Origin: Roseiconus lacunae | Lineage (GTDB): Bacteria > Planctomycetota > Planctomycetia > Pirellulales > Pirellulaceae | Length of the DNA stretch: 64,000 bases | Direction: 5' to 3' | NCBI RefSeq assembly: GCF_008312935.1 | Contig: NZ_VSZO01000001.1 | Coordinates: 1,116,001 to 1,180,000 of the forward strand | Part shown: one piece after another, positions 29,856 to 39,400 of the stretch | Layout: each line of letters starts with the position of its first letter | Numbering within the stretch: the first letter of the stretch is position 1 | The notes under the pieces: model-generated | What the model was told of the DNA's origin: nothing | Seen by the model: only the letters and a program-made list of their open reading frames with translations | Database searches by the model: none | Translations under genes and position numbers: made by a program

Positions 29856-29989
29856 TCTTGCGGAGCCTCGCGGAAGATCAGCTCATCAAGTTCTTGATAT
29901 GATGAAAGAAGAGCTTTCAAGGGCTGAGTTTGACGGAAGAGTCGTCATCGTTCAGTTTCAAAAACCGAAAAGCAGTCGGGATTAGATCA

Positions 29990-30511
29990 ATGCAAGTAGA
30001 GATCAAAGTAGGCGATGTGCTGCAATGTCCCGCTGACGTTTTGATCTCGACGGCGAACCCGTGGTTAAATCTTTCTGGGGGAGTCAACGGCGCCATCCTT
30101 TCAGCCGTGGGGCCTGCGATCCAAGATGAACTTCACAGCTACCTGAAGTCTCATGGAATCTCAGCCGTCCCCGCCGGAACCGTCGTTCAAAGCGGAGCCG
30201 GCAGTTTACCGTTTCAGTGCATCCTTCATGCGGTGGCGATCGATCCGTTTTATGACTCGTCGATCGATCTTGTTGGGCAAACGCTGCGTACCGCATTGGA
30301 AATGGTCATCGAACGAGGTGCACAGACCGTTGCTTCCCCGACCTTAGCCACTGGATACGGTCCGTTGACGATCCCGGATTTCGGTCGAGCCGTCTCACCG
30401 ATGTTGAACGAGTCACGGTTTGATGGGATCACACTCTCGATCGTTGTCAGGTCCGAGGAACACCGTGGAGAACTTCAAGAAGCCGTTCACTGCACGGCAA
30501 ATCGAGCGTGA
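29990..30511 (+). CDS. Macro-domain protein (ADP-ribose binding/hydrolysis)
   Basis: 173 aa from ATG 29990. Macro fold: MQVEIKVGDVLQCPADVLIS, TANPWLNLSGGVNGAILSAV (ADP-ribose loop), AGTVVQSGAGSLPFQCILHA and TVASPTLATGYGPLTIPDFG. Macro domains process ADP-ribose derivatives, and some yeast and bacterial members remove the phosphate from ADP-ribose-1''-phosphate, the product of the KptA reaction. With kptA 370 bp upstream this forms a coherent pair, though they are not overlapping and may have separate promoters. Confidence 0.88.
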   Translation: MQVEIKVGDVLQCPADVLISTANPWLNLSGGVNGAILSAVGPAIQDELHSYLKSHGISAVPAGTVVQSGAGSLPFQCILHAVAIDPFYDSSIDLVGQTLRTALEMVIERGAQTVASPTLATGYGPLTIPDFGRAVSPMLNESRFDGITLSIVVRSEEHRGELQEAVHCTANRA

Positions 30512-30579
30512 GGAGGCTGCCTGAAGTACGGCCTGCTTTTCTCGTTCTTGGCAATCGCGACGATGTGCCGAGGTGTTTA

Positions 30580-30775
30580 CTGGGAGGCTGAAACGCGGAG
30601 TGGCGGAGCATCGCGGAGAATAGGCAGTTTGAATTGTATGAACGCCGTTGGCGGAAATCGAAGAAAAGATCTTTGGCGGCCCGCTAGTTTTTGAATGGCG
30701 GTTGCAATCGAAGCACCTTTTCGAAGCGAATGCTCCTCCGCGATTCTCCGCACCTCCGCATTGAATTCCCGATTT
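30580..30775. repeat. GCGGAG-type inverted repeat pair
   Basis: AAACGCGGAGTGGCGGAGCA at ~30590 and its inverse CTCCTCCGCGATTCTCCGCA at ~30731. Non-coding; same family as the repeats at 29.65 and 30.81-31.35 kb. Confidence 0.55.
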
Positions 30776-30809
30776 TGCGATTAGGGATGTGCCGAGCTGT
30801 TGGCTGAGA

Positions 30810-31347
30810 GGTTGAAACGCGGCGGGGCAGAGCATCGCGGAGAATGGTGGTGTGACCGGCAGGAATTCAGGAGGGGGATAGAGGAATGACGGAAAATGAA
30901 TTGACCGATGCAATTATTGGTACGGCGATTGAGGTGCATCGCAGGCTCGGACCGGGTCTATTGGAGACAGTTTATCGTCGATGTCTTGCGTATGAGCTTC
31001 GAAAACGCGGATTCTCAGTCGTCGAAGAGAAGCCTGTGGCCCTCGACTACGACAATTTGCATGACCCGTGTGCGTTTCGCGCTGACTTGCTTGTCGAAGA
31101 ATTGATCGTCGTCGAGCTTAAAGCCAAGTCAGCCATCCATCCAATCGACAAGGCACAAACCCTTTCTCACCTTCGCCTGATGAACCTGAATGTTGGTTTG
31201 CTTCTCAATTTCCATGAAGCGAAACTTGTTGATGGCCTCCATCGAATCGTAAACAACTATCACGGCCCACGAGTTTCCGAATAGTCGCCCCTTCCACAGC
31301 AAATTTTCCTCCGCGATTCTCCGCTCCTCCGCAACTCCGCGTTAAAT
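30810..31347. repeat. GCGGAG-type inverted repeats flanking the GxxExxY gene
   Basis: Left copy at 30812-30845 (AAACGCGGCGGGGCAGAGCA) and inverted right copy at 31309-31346 (CTCCGCGATTCTCCGCTCCT). They bracket the GxxExxY gene like ends of a small element. Confidence 0.6.
30886..31284 (+). CDS. GxxExxY family protein
   Basis: 132 aa. Family motif LGPGLLETVYRRCLAYELRK (GxxExxY), then FRADLLVEELIVVELKAKSA, a PD-(D/E)xK-like D...ELK core, and DKAQTLSHLRLMNLNVGLLL. Predicted nuclease-fold protein of unknown role. It is tightly bracketed by inverted repeats, so it may be part of a mobile unit. Confidence 0.9.
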   Translation: MTENELTDAIIGTAIEVHRRLGPGLLETVYRRCLAYELRKRGFSVVEEKPVALDYDNLHDPCAFRADLLVEELIVVELKAKSAIHPIDKAQTLSHLRLMNLNVGLLLNFHEAKLVDGLHRIVNNYHGPRVSE

Positions 31348-31358
31348 TCCCCTGAACG

Positions 31359-32249
31359 ATGTCAATCGACCGCGACACGATCGAGAAGAATCTGCGACTG
31401 CATGTCGATCGGCTTGCGGGACTGATCGGTCCGCGCACCTTGAGCAAGCCGAAAACAATTCAGGCCACGATCGGCTACATCGAAGGTCAGTGGTCCGAGA
31501 TGGGATACAGTCATTCGCGGGAATGCTACGACGCCATGGGCGACGAGGCGACCAATCTGATCGTCGAGTGTCCTGGTGCCAAACGAGCCGATGAGATCGT
31601 TTTGCTCGGCGCCCACTACGACACTGTCTTCAGCACTCCCGGTGCCGATGACAATGCCTCCGCCGTTGCGGTTTTGATCGAAGCCAGCCGATTGCTGCGC
31701 GACCATAGTGGAAAACGAACCGCCCGATTCGTCGCATTCGCTTGCGAAGAGCCGCCGTACTTCAACATGGATTCGATGGGCAGCCAGCACCACGCCCGCC
31801 TCTCACGCGAGCGCGGCGACAACATCATTGGAATGCTGTGCCTGGAGATGGTCGGTTACTACAGTCTGACGAAAGGCTCGCAGACGCTTCCGCCGGGCAT
31901 CCCGAAATGGATGCACCGATTCTTTCCACAACGAGGCAACTTTCTGGCAGCCGTCGGCAACATGCCATCCTGGAAGTTGTGCTGGAAATTCCGGCGAGGA
32001 TTCAAACGCGGCACGCGCCGCATGCCCCTGTTCTCGATCTGCCTACCCGAAAAGATCCACGAGATCCGCCTCAGCGACAACAGCTCGTTCTGGGACCAAG
32101 GCTATCCCGCCCTGATGCTCACCGACACCAGCTTCTTGCGCAATCCGAACTACCACCAAGCCACCGACACACCAGACACGCTCGACTATCCCAGGATGAC
32201 CGAAGTCACCGTCGGCGTCGCATCCGCGATGCGCAAACTGCTCGGCTAG
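31359..32249 (+). CDS. M28-family zinc metallopeptidase
   Basis: 296 aa. Metal-site motifs of M28: LLGAHYDTVFSTPGADDNAS (His, Asp), FVAFACEEPPYFN (catalytic Glu pair), LCLEMVGYYS (Glu) and a C-terminal His (NYHQATDTPDTLDYPRMTEV). Predicted aminopeptidase; no clear signal peptide. A copy of its last ~90 bp occurs at 54.18-54.27 kb. Confidence 0.88.
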   Translation: MSIDRDTIEKNLRLHVDRLAGLIGPRTLSKPKTIQATIGYIEGQWSEMGYSHSRECYDAMGDEATNLIVECPGAKRADEIVLLGAHYDTVFSTPGADDNASAVAVLIEASRLLRDHSGKRTARFVAFACEEPPYFNMDSMGSQHHARLSRERGDNIIGMLCLEMVGYYSLTKGSQTLPPGIPKWMHRFFPQRGNFLAAVGNMPSWKLCWKFRRGFKRGTRRMPLFSICLPEKIHEIRLSDNSSFWDQGYPALMLTDTSFLRNPNYHQATDTPDTLDYPRMTEVTVGVASAMRKLLG

Positions 32250-32251
32250 GC

Positions 32252-32512
32252 TTAGTCGTGTGCCGAGGGGCATTCCTTCGCCTTCGTCGCGTTCAGTTCA
32301 ATGAACCGATGCCATTGCTCGGGGACGTCGTCTTCATAGAAAATAGCTTCGGTTGGGCATTCTGGAACGCAGGCACCACAATCGATGCATTCATCGGGGG
32401 CGATGTAGACCATTGGCTCGTCTTCGTTCGTGTAAAAACATTCGACCGGGCAAACCACCAAGCAAGCTTTGTCTTTGCAACCGATGCAGGGTTGAGTAAC
32501 CACCATTGTCAT
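32252..32512 (-). CDS. 4Fe-4S (7Fe-type) ferredoxin
   Basis: 86 aa. Two cluster motifs: CIGCKDKACLVVCPVECF and CIDCGACVPECPTEAI, typical of FdxA-like ferredoxins carrying 3Fe-4S and 4Fe-4S clusters. Electron carrier in the cytoplasm. Convergent with the M28 gene, 2 bp apart. Confidence 0.92.
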   Translation of the reverse strand: MTMVVTQPCIGCKDKACLVVCPVECFYTNEDEPMVYIAPDECIDCGACVPECPTEAIFYEDDVPEQWHRFIELNATKAKECPSAHD

Positions 32513-32543
32513 GGAAGAGTCCTTAGGCTTTAGTCTTTAGGTC

Positions 32544-32602
32544 GTAGTGGACGAGGCGACGAGTCCCTCATCCGAAAAGGATCTTTGACAAGATCCGCTA
32601 CC
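32544..32602. repeat. REP-like palindrome type B
   Basis: GTAGTGGACGAGGCGACGAG followed by CATCCGAAAAGGATCTTTGA and AAGATCCGCTACC. Same core as 28963; lies in the gap between ferredoxin and the sigma/kinase gene. Confidence 0.7.
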
Positions 32603-32622
32603 GAGGAAGTGAGAATCAACGC

Positions 32623-34125
32623 TTGGAACCGGACAGCGACAACGGAAAAGAATTTCAAAAATCCGAATCGATCACGGATCGGCCGGACGGTTGGCTGCTG
32701 CGTCAGTGGAAAAGCGGCGACGAGCAGGCAGCCGAAGTCCTTTTTGACCGTTACGCTTTCCGGCTTGTGGCCCTCGTTGCTAGCCGTCTGAACCGCCGGT
32801 ATCGCTCGCAAGTCGATCCGGACGCCGTCATGCAATCGGCAATGGGAAGCTTCTTCGATGCTGCCAGACACAGTCGCATCCAGGTCAGCCATAGCGTTTC
32901 GCTTTGGCGATTGCTGGCAACGTTTGCCCGTCGAAAGCTAGCGCGATCGATCGAGCGTCATTCAGCGTCAAAGCGAGGTGGCGAGCAAACTCGAGTCCCT
33001 CTCGATCAGGCAGTAGACCAAGCCGAGATCTTTTCGGCGGACGACTCCGACGAGTTATTGGACCAACTAAAAACAGAACTTCCGGCCGATCAGTTTTTAG
33101 TCGTCGAAGCCTTGCTCGCCGGCCTGACGCAACAAGAAATTGCTAAATCGCTGGGGGTAGACGAACGAACCGTTCGAAGGCGAATCACACGGGTCCGCCA
33201 GTTGCTTTCACCCGTAGCGGATGAGGCGACGAATCCTCTCTCCGGCTATCCGGATGAGCAGCGACTCGACGCCTCGTCCACCACGTTGCCACGAGTCAAC
33301 TACAACCAATTCGTGCTTGGAAAACTAATCGGCAGCGGTGGCTTCGGCAAAGTCTATCGGGCGAGCACGCAATCCGATGGACGCACCGTCGCGGCAAAAT
33401 TCCTCCGAAAAGCATTCTGGCAAAACGAAGAGGCTCGCGAGTCGTTCATCCGGGAAATTAACGCGGCGTCCCGCATCAATCACCCTGGTGTCATCCGCTA
33501 CCTCGGATACGGCGAGTCACCGCAGGGCGGTCCATACGTTCTGAGTGAATGGATTGATGGCCGCCCAATGCACGCGATCGACCGCCCCAGCGAGCAACGT
33601 TTTTCACAGTGGCTGCGACAAATCTGCGAAGCCCTACAGGCGGTCCACGATGCTGGATTGGTACACGGCGACCTCACGCCCGCAAACATCCTCATTGACA
33701 ATCACGACCGAGTCACGATTACGGACTTCGGTTTCTCCCAAGCATCCGTCAGAGCGACCAACCCGATCCTCGGCGGAACACGGGTTCTCGGTGGTACGTT
33801 GGGCTTCGCAGCCCCCGAGCAGATCGACCCTGCCTTCGGCAACGTCAGCCCCAAAACCGACATCTACGCCATCGGCGGACTCATCCACTGGCATTTCAGG
33901 GGATCGCCACCCAACGCTGGCGACGGTACCGCCGAAACCCTGATGCGATCAATCGATCCCCAACGCTCCAACGACGATACCAGTTCTCAAACTAACGCAT
34001 TCCTCCAAACGATCATGCGCCGATCGTTGGCGTCATCACCAGCGGACCGTTCGATCTCGATTCGAGTCCTGGTACTGGAGTTATCAAAACACACTCACGC
34101 GGACGGGTACGGCAAGACTAAGTAG
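32623..34125 (+). CDS. ECF-type sigma factor fused to a Ser/Thr protein kinase
   Basis: 500 aa from TTG 32623 (no earlier in-frame ATG). Residues ~20-195 are sigma-70 regions 2 and 4 (SGDEQAAEVLFDRYAFRLVA; LTQQEIAKSLGVDERTVRRR). Residues ~225-480 are a kinase: GSGGFGKVYRAS loop, VAAKFL lysine, LVHGDLTPANILI (HGD in place of HRD), TDFGFS and APEQIDP. The linker (~198-222) is encoded by a REP-like palindrome. Such fusions are typical of Planctomycetes and would couple kinase signalling to transcription. Confidence 0.88.
   Translation: MEPDSDNGKEFQKSESITDRPDGWLLRQWKSGDEQAAEVLFDRYAFRLVALVASRLNRRYRSQVDPDAVMQSAMGSFFDAARHSRIQVSHSVSLWRLLATFARRKLARSIERHSASKRGGEQTRVPLDQAVDQAEIFSADDSDELLDQLKTELPADQFLVVEALLAGLTQQEIAKSLGVDERTVRRRITRVRQLLSPVADEATNPLSGYPDEQRLDASSTTLPRVNYNQFVLGKLIGSGGFGKVYRASTQSDGRTVAAKFLRKAFWQNEEARESFIREINAASRINHPGVIRYLGYGESPQGGPYVLSEWIDGRPMHAIDRPSEQRFSQWLRQICEALQAVHDAGLVHGDLTPANILIDNHDRVTITDFGFSQASVRATNPILGGTRVLGGTLGFAAPEQIDPAFGNVSPKTDIYAIGGLIHWHFRGSPPNAGDGTAETLMRSIDPQRSNDDTSSQTNAFLQTIMRRSLASSPADRSISIRVLVLELSKHTHADGYGKTK
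33214..33285. repeat. Type-B REP-like palindrome inside the sigma/kinase gene
   Basis: GTAGCGGATGAGGCGACGAA ... GCCTCGTCCACCACG, in frame, encodes the inter-domain linker ADEATNPLSGYPDEQRLDAS. Compare 28963-29029. Confidence 0.7.
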
Positions 34126-34444
34126 CGCATTCGTCGTCTCGGACCGGTGGCGGTCATCGCAAGCAGCGAAATGTAGAAGATTGAATGAAGCGGTTGTTAG
34201 CATGTGGTTCAGCGATCGGCCGGGTGACCGCAGACACTCAGCAAAATCCTGAGTTACTAGCTACCCGCAATTGCAACCTTCCCACGGAATCCTTAGAAGC
34301 GGTGCTTGCCCCGGTTGATGCATCCATGGCCGCCGGCTAGCTTTCCGCCGCCCTTTTTAGGTCCTTCACTCAGCATTGCAGCGTGTGACGGTTTGTGAAG
34401 CGAAGGGCGTTCGATGATGGGAATCAACTTTTGAGGTGGTGTCG

Positions 34445-35071
34445 ATGAGCTTCAATGAGATTTGGAAGGCGGATGATGAACGGGTTTGGAATCAGCTCTT
34501 CCAAAAGTACTGGGCGATGCTTCGTCCCGAGAGTATTCAGGTCGAGTTCCAGTTGAATCAGCTACGGAGAGAAGACTTAGTTGACTTGACCCCCATTGAG
34601 TGGTTCAATTTTCTTCATGACAGGTACTTTGTTTGGAAGTACACCGCGAAGAATCGCTTGGCGACCACGCGAGCCAACCTCGCAACGTACAAGACCATGG
34701 ATCAACTCGGCGAGTTGGATGTCATCCGAAAGGAGATCCTGCAGTCAGGTGAAAGCGATCCCGAGTTAGCATTGAAGACCGCCAGTCAAATCCGCGGCCT
34801 CGGCGTTGCAGGCGCGTCCGGATTATTGTCGCTCATTTACCCAGATCGCTTTGCAACCGTCGACCAATTCATCGTCAAAGCCTTGCTCGAAGTTCCTGAG
34901 GAAGCCTCCAAGGTCGAGTCGATGAATTCGGAAGGCTTGACGGTAGCGGACGGTTCGGTCTTAACAGAAATCATCGTGCAAAAAGCTCGCTCAATGCAAG
35001 ACACCTTCAAATCCAACTTCTGGATGCCGCGAACGCTTGAAATGGCTTTGTGGGCGTACCGGGGTGCTTAG
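34445..35071 (+). CDS. Hypothetical protein with helix-hairpin-helix-like segment
   Basis: 208 aa from ATG 34445. Helical protein; residues ~115-140 (ASQIRGLGVAGASGLLSLIY, DRFATVDQFIVKAL) resemble the HhH region of base-excision glycosylase-like proteins, where the pattern is GxGxxxAxxLL followed by an Asp. No catalytic lysine is evident. The 320-bp gap before it (34126-34444) shows no gene or strong motif. Confidence 0.6.
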   Translation: MSFNEIWKADDERVWNQLFQKYWAMLRPESIQVEFQLNQLRREDLVDLTPIEWFNFLHDRYFVWKYTAKNRLATTRANLATYKTMDQLGELDVIRKEILQSGESDPELALKTASQIRGLGVAGASGLLSLIYPDRFATVDQFIVKALLEVPEEASKVESMNSEGLTVADGSVLTEIIVQKARSMQDTFKSNFWMPRTLEMALWAYRGA

Positions 35072-35298
35072 CGTAAATGTAGCTACGTGTCACTTCGTCG
35101 TGCGATGGATTGTCAGGGTCGACGAACCTTCAGCGTCATACATTCGTTGCGCGTATTTGCAATGGAACAGATCTTTGTTCAAGTATCCGGCTTCCTTGAG
35201 CATTCCTTGTTGTTGCTTCCGACAGCCGATCGGGCTAGGCAAGTTCGGACAGGCTGGTCATTTTGGCCGATTCCGGTGTGTGTTAGATTTCCACCAAT

Positions 35299-36009
35299 AT
35301 GGCACCGTTGAAAATGGATCTGGGGCGAACAAGCATGGCGGAATCGCAGAGAAGCGGATGTTTGGGATTCTTTTTGAAGTTCCTTGGTATTGGCACGGAC
35401 AATCGGGCGGAAGGTTTACAAACCAATCTTCCTTATCGCCTACGAGACAACTTTCTTTCGCCCGCAGAATTGGCTTTTCATCGCGTTCTTGTGCAGGCGG
35501 TCGGACAGCAGTACTCCATCAACAACAAGGTCCGCCTTTGGGATGTCCTTTACGTCCCGCGACAAGAAGGCAGTCTAAGTTTTGAAAACAAAATCAGCAG
35601 CAAGCACATCGACTTCTTGCTCTGTGATCCGACGACGATGCAACCGGTGCTCGCCGTCGAGCTCGACGATGCCAGCCACAATCGCAGAGACCGACAAGAA
35701 CGTGACGCATTCGTCGACGACGCCTTGGCCGCAGCTGGACTTCCTATTCTTCACGTGCCCGCCGCTCGCACCTATTCGATTGCCGAAGTCAGAAACGAAA
35801 TCGGTACGCTGATTTCAAACTTTGCGGAAGAAACGGGGCAAGTGACTCCTTCCGTTGCACAACTAACGGATAGTGCTTCCGCTCCCGCATGCCCCAAATG
35901 CGAAGCCATCATGCTGCAGCGGAAGGCCGCCAAAGGGAAGCATGCGGGAAAGCGATTCTGGGCCTGCGCCAACTATCCGCGGTGCCGCGAGATCATTGAG
36001 ATTGATTGA
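35299..36009 (+). CDS. DUF2726-like nuclease-fold protein with topoisomerase-type zinc ribbon
   Basis: 236 aa from ATG 35299 (ATG 35335 is an alternative). Middle: FLSPAELAFHRVLVQAVGQQ, KHIDFLLCDPTTMQPVLAVE and LDDASHNRRDRQERDAFVDD, the DUF2726/PD-(D/E)xK-like layout. C-terminus: CPKCEAIMLQRKAAKGKH, FWACANYPRCREI, a topoisomerase-type zinc ribbon. Predicted to bind or cleave nucleic acid; role unknown. Confidence 0.8.
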   Translation: MAPLKMDLGRTSMAESQRSGCLGFFLKFLGIGTDNRAEGLQTNLPYRLRDNFLSPAELAFHRVLVQAVGQQYSINNKVRLWDVLYVPRQEGSLSFENKISSKHIDFLLCDPTTMQPVLAVELDDASHNRRDRQERDAFVDDALAAAGLPILHVPAARTYSIAEVRNEIGTLISNFAEETGQVTPSVAQLTDSASAPACPKCEAIMLQRKAAKGKHAGKRFWACANYPRCREIIEID

Positions 36010-36035
36010 GCGATAGCCATTGAACAGAGTTCAAT

Positions 36036-36491
36036 TCAACCGTGCGAGATCATGATCGCGACCTTGGCTGCCTGCATCGCTTTTCCAATGGGCAGACCGG
36101 CGAACGGGAACTCGGTTTCGATGCCTGTGGTAGAGAATGCCTCTTTGATCGCGGCGCGGTATTCCTTCCCGCCGAGACCAATGACTCGGTCGAACTGATC
36201 AAGGTTCAGATCGACGACTTGCACTGCGAGAGTCGTACTGTCGATCGGCCCTGTCGATTTTTTCTTGAACGTGACTTCATACGGACCGGGAAGCAAAAAA
36301 AACTGGCTCGATGAACCCGTACTTCGCACTCAAGATTACCCAGCGGTTGCCGATATGTTCTGCGTACTTTCGATTGACCTTAAACGGTGAACCGATGTAG
36401 GCATCTTTGGCGATAGTCGGGCCGGCCGACGGATCGTTGGACCAAACCTTGCTGCTGCCGCATGGAACGATGACAAGGATTCCGCGCTTCA
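36036..36491 (-). pseudogene. DUF6884-like protein with frameshift at a T8 run
   Basis: Frame 1 from ATG 36491 reads ILVIVPCGSSKVWSNDPSAG, AYIGSPFKVNRKYAEHIGNR, WVILSAKYGFIEPV. The continuation is in the next frame (QFFLLPGPYEVTFKKKSTGP ... GLGGKEYRAAIKEAF). The junction is a homopolymer, T8 on the coding strand (A8 near 36295-36302). Either a true frameshift, a sequencing error or slippage. Start overlaps the helicase gene's stop, so it was an operon partner. Confidence 0.6.
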
Positions 36492-39400
36492 TCGCCCGTC
36501 ATCCGAATCCAAAGCCCCATCATGCAGTACGTCCACAAACTCGCCGAGAATTCGTAGGTCGGTTGCGGAATCTTCGTCGATGACGATGGGATTAAATTCT
36601 GGGTTAAGCGGTTGAAGCTCGATGGTTTCATGCTGCCAACCGTCTTCGTTCACGCTTTTGGTTGAGTGGTATCGTTTGACGGTATAGCGTCCACCATCCA
36701 CCGGATCAGCGTGTGTGTTCAACTGAACGAGGACCAGTTTGCCTTGCCGCGAACCAGCAGCGATTCGACGGAACAGACATAAACTCCCATCGCTGATTCT
36801 TGGCAGCATTGATTTGCCAACTACCTGCGCCGCAAACATCCCATCGACGAGACGCCGGTCGCTCACTTCGACCCAACCGATCTCTTCCGGCGCACCGTCA
36901 GGTCCGAAACCACTTGCTGCGGCAACCAAGTCATACACTGGAACATGGCTCGTGTACTTGGCGGAGTCAGCAACCGCTGGTTCGATCATCCACCCAGCTT
37001 CCTCCGCTCCAATCTGTTCGTCTGCTTCATGACTGCTGGACGATTTGGCCGCCGACGCACTCACGGCACCCACTGGCTCCGCATGCCATTGCCCTTCACT
37101 CAGTTTGAACTGCACACGGAAGTCAGTTCCCGGCAAACCAGCGTCATCGCCAAACCATCCCCGCAACAACTCAGGTAAGCGATTCTTCTTCTTGTCATTC
37201 GGATGCGCCACGTTGCATGCGACTTTGACAAACTTGAACGTCCAAACTTCTCCATCAGGCAACTGCACTGCGGTCGGTCCCACCGGTCGTCCGGGCTCAT
37301 TCTCGACGGTTGGAATGAAGAGAATCGGCTTTCCGTTCGCATGGGAAACCTTCCCTGAAAACGAAGTCGCGGCCCCGGCCGGCTCTTTCAATCGCTTGGT
37401 CTTGATGTAGCGAGCCAAGCGTCCCTCGACCAACTCCTCCGTCATGGATTCAAGGACGCCGCGAAGTGCATCTGGACAATCAATCGCCAACTGCATTTGG
37501 CCGCCCGTCCGCTTGAACCATCGCGTACCGTTCTGCGCATCCAACCAACGATCAATCGGCCACTTGATCCACCATGCCATCCACTCCGCATCACTTGCGT
37601 TGCGATGGTCTACCGCGTGTTTTCCTTCCAGTAAATCTCGCCGCAACACAGGATGCTCCAGCATGTGCGCTCGGCACAGCTTTGCAAACGTGGACAAATC
37701 AACCGGATCAAAGAACGACGATTGATCCAGCAACACGCGTAGCACCACCATCTTGTACGACTTGTTCAGATTGGTCGTCTCGACCGTCTTGAACCAATCG
37801 GCGAACTGCTTCAACGTTGCCTGTTCCGCATCGTTCAAATCACCTTCTTCGGCGGCAAACGCAAACCAACTTCCCGCACTTCGACTGATCGTTCCGGGAA
37901 TGTACCCACGAGCCACCAATTCCGCCGGCGTCGGGCGACGTCTCAACTCGTCTCGCAACCCCCGATACGCCTCCACACCAGCGGCAGCTCCCGTAGGTAA
38001 GAACTGCTTCAGCAGATCCTGTGCTTCCAATTCAACATCCAGCAAGCATCCTTCGGGCAATTCCGGAGGTTCACCCTGGATCCACTTCCGCAAATCACCC
38101 CATTGAGCCGTGTGGTTTCCCAGCGACAACAAGTGAAGCATTCGCTGAGCAAATATCCGGTGGTTGCCGACGAAATCGATCACCAACAAGCGAGTCTTGC
38201 CCACGCTGGCACGCAGACCGCGGCCGAGTTGCTGCAGAAACACAACCTTAGATTCTGTTGGCCGCAGCATCACCACACGATCCACCGCCGGGACATCCAG
38301 TCCTTCGTTGAACATGTCGACCACGCACAGCGCTTCCAGCGAGCCGTCACGCAACTGTTCCAGCGATTCACCGTAGCTATCACCGCCGCCACCAGAAAAC
38401 ACCGCTGCCGAGCGAACCCCTTTGGCACGCAGCCAATCACGTGCAAACAAAGCGTGACGCCGCGAGCAACAGAACACGATCGTTCGCTGACCGGGATGCT
38501 CGTTGATTGCCTGCCACAATCGTTCCATCCGCTCGCTCGTCGCGACGCGTTGTTCCAGTTCCTCTGGATCGAAGCGGCCGTTCCGCCACGGAACTTGATC
38601 AAAGTCAACCGTGTCCCGGATACCAACGTAGTGAAACGGAACCAACGCCCCTTCTTCGATGCCCGTTCCGATGGACGCGTGGTAAGCCAAATTGTCATCG
38701 AAGATGCTGACCACATCGACGCCGTCGGTGCGTTCAGGCGTCGCCGTTAACCCCAGAATGAAACCGGCGTCCAGCTTTGCCAGCACACGGCGGTACGTCG
38801 GCGCTTCCGCGTGGTGAACTTCGTCGATGATCACGTAATCAAAGTGCTCGTTCGCCAACCGCTTCAGACCTTCAGGACGAGCAAGCTTTTGAATCGAGGC
38901 GACCACCAACTCGCCGTCGATGTCACCGCGTGAGCCGACATACCACGATGTTCGCGACGCCAGCGAATCACCTTGCTTGAACACATCGTCAAGCAATTGA
39001 GAAAGAACGCTTTCCGCCTGCATCAAAATATGCGAGCGGTGAGCGATCACCAACACTCGCGGTCGACGCCCCAGCGATTCGCCGACTTGCCTGGCGTCGA
39101 AGGCGGCCAACCAAGTCTTCCCCATGCCCGTCGCGACCGAGATCAACGCCTTCGAGAAACCGTCCGCGCGCAGATTTGCGAGCGACTCAAGAGCGGCCGC
39201 CTGCCAAGGCCGAGGTTCGGGAATCGAGGTGGTGTCGATCCTTTCGGGTTTGAAGTTCTCCTGACGATAGGCTTTGGCCTCCCGCCGGTACTCTTCCACC
39301 AGATCGACAGTCAACGGAGCCGCCGATTGCCACAGTTCATCAAACGCCTGGACGAAATCGTCCGGCACGCCCTCGCCTCCATGGCTCGAACAAAGCAGGT

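Noticed and set aside
29899-29985. Short ORF MMKEELSRAEFDGRVVIV before the macro gene
   Set aside because: 28 codons only, no ribosome site and in a repeat-rich gap.
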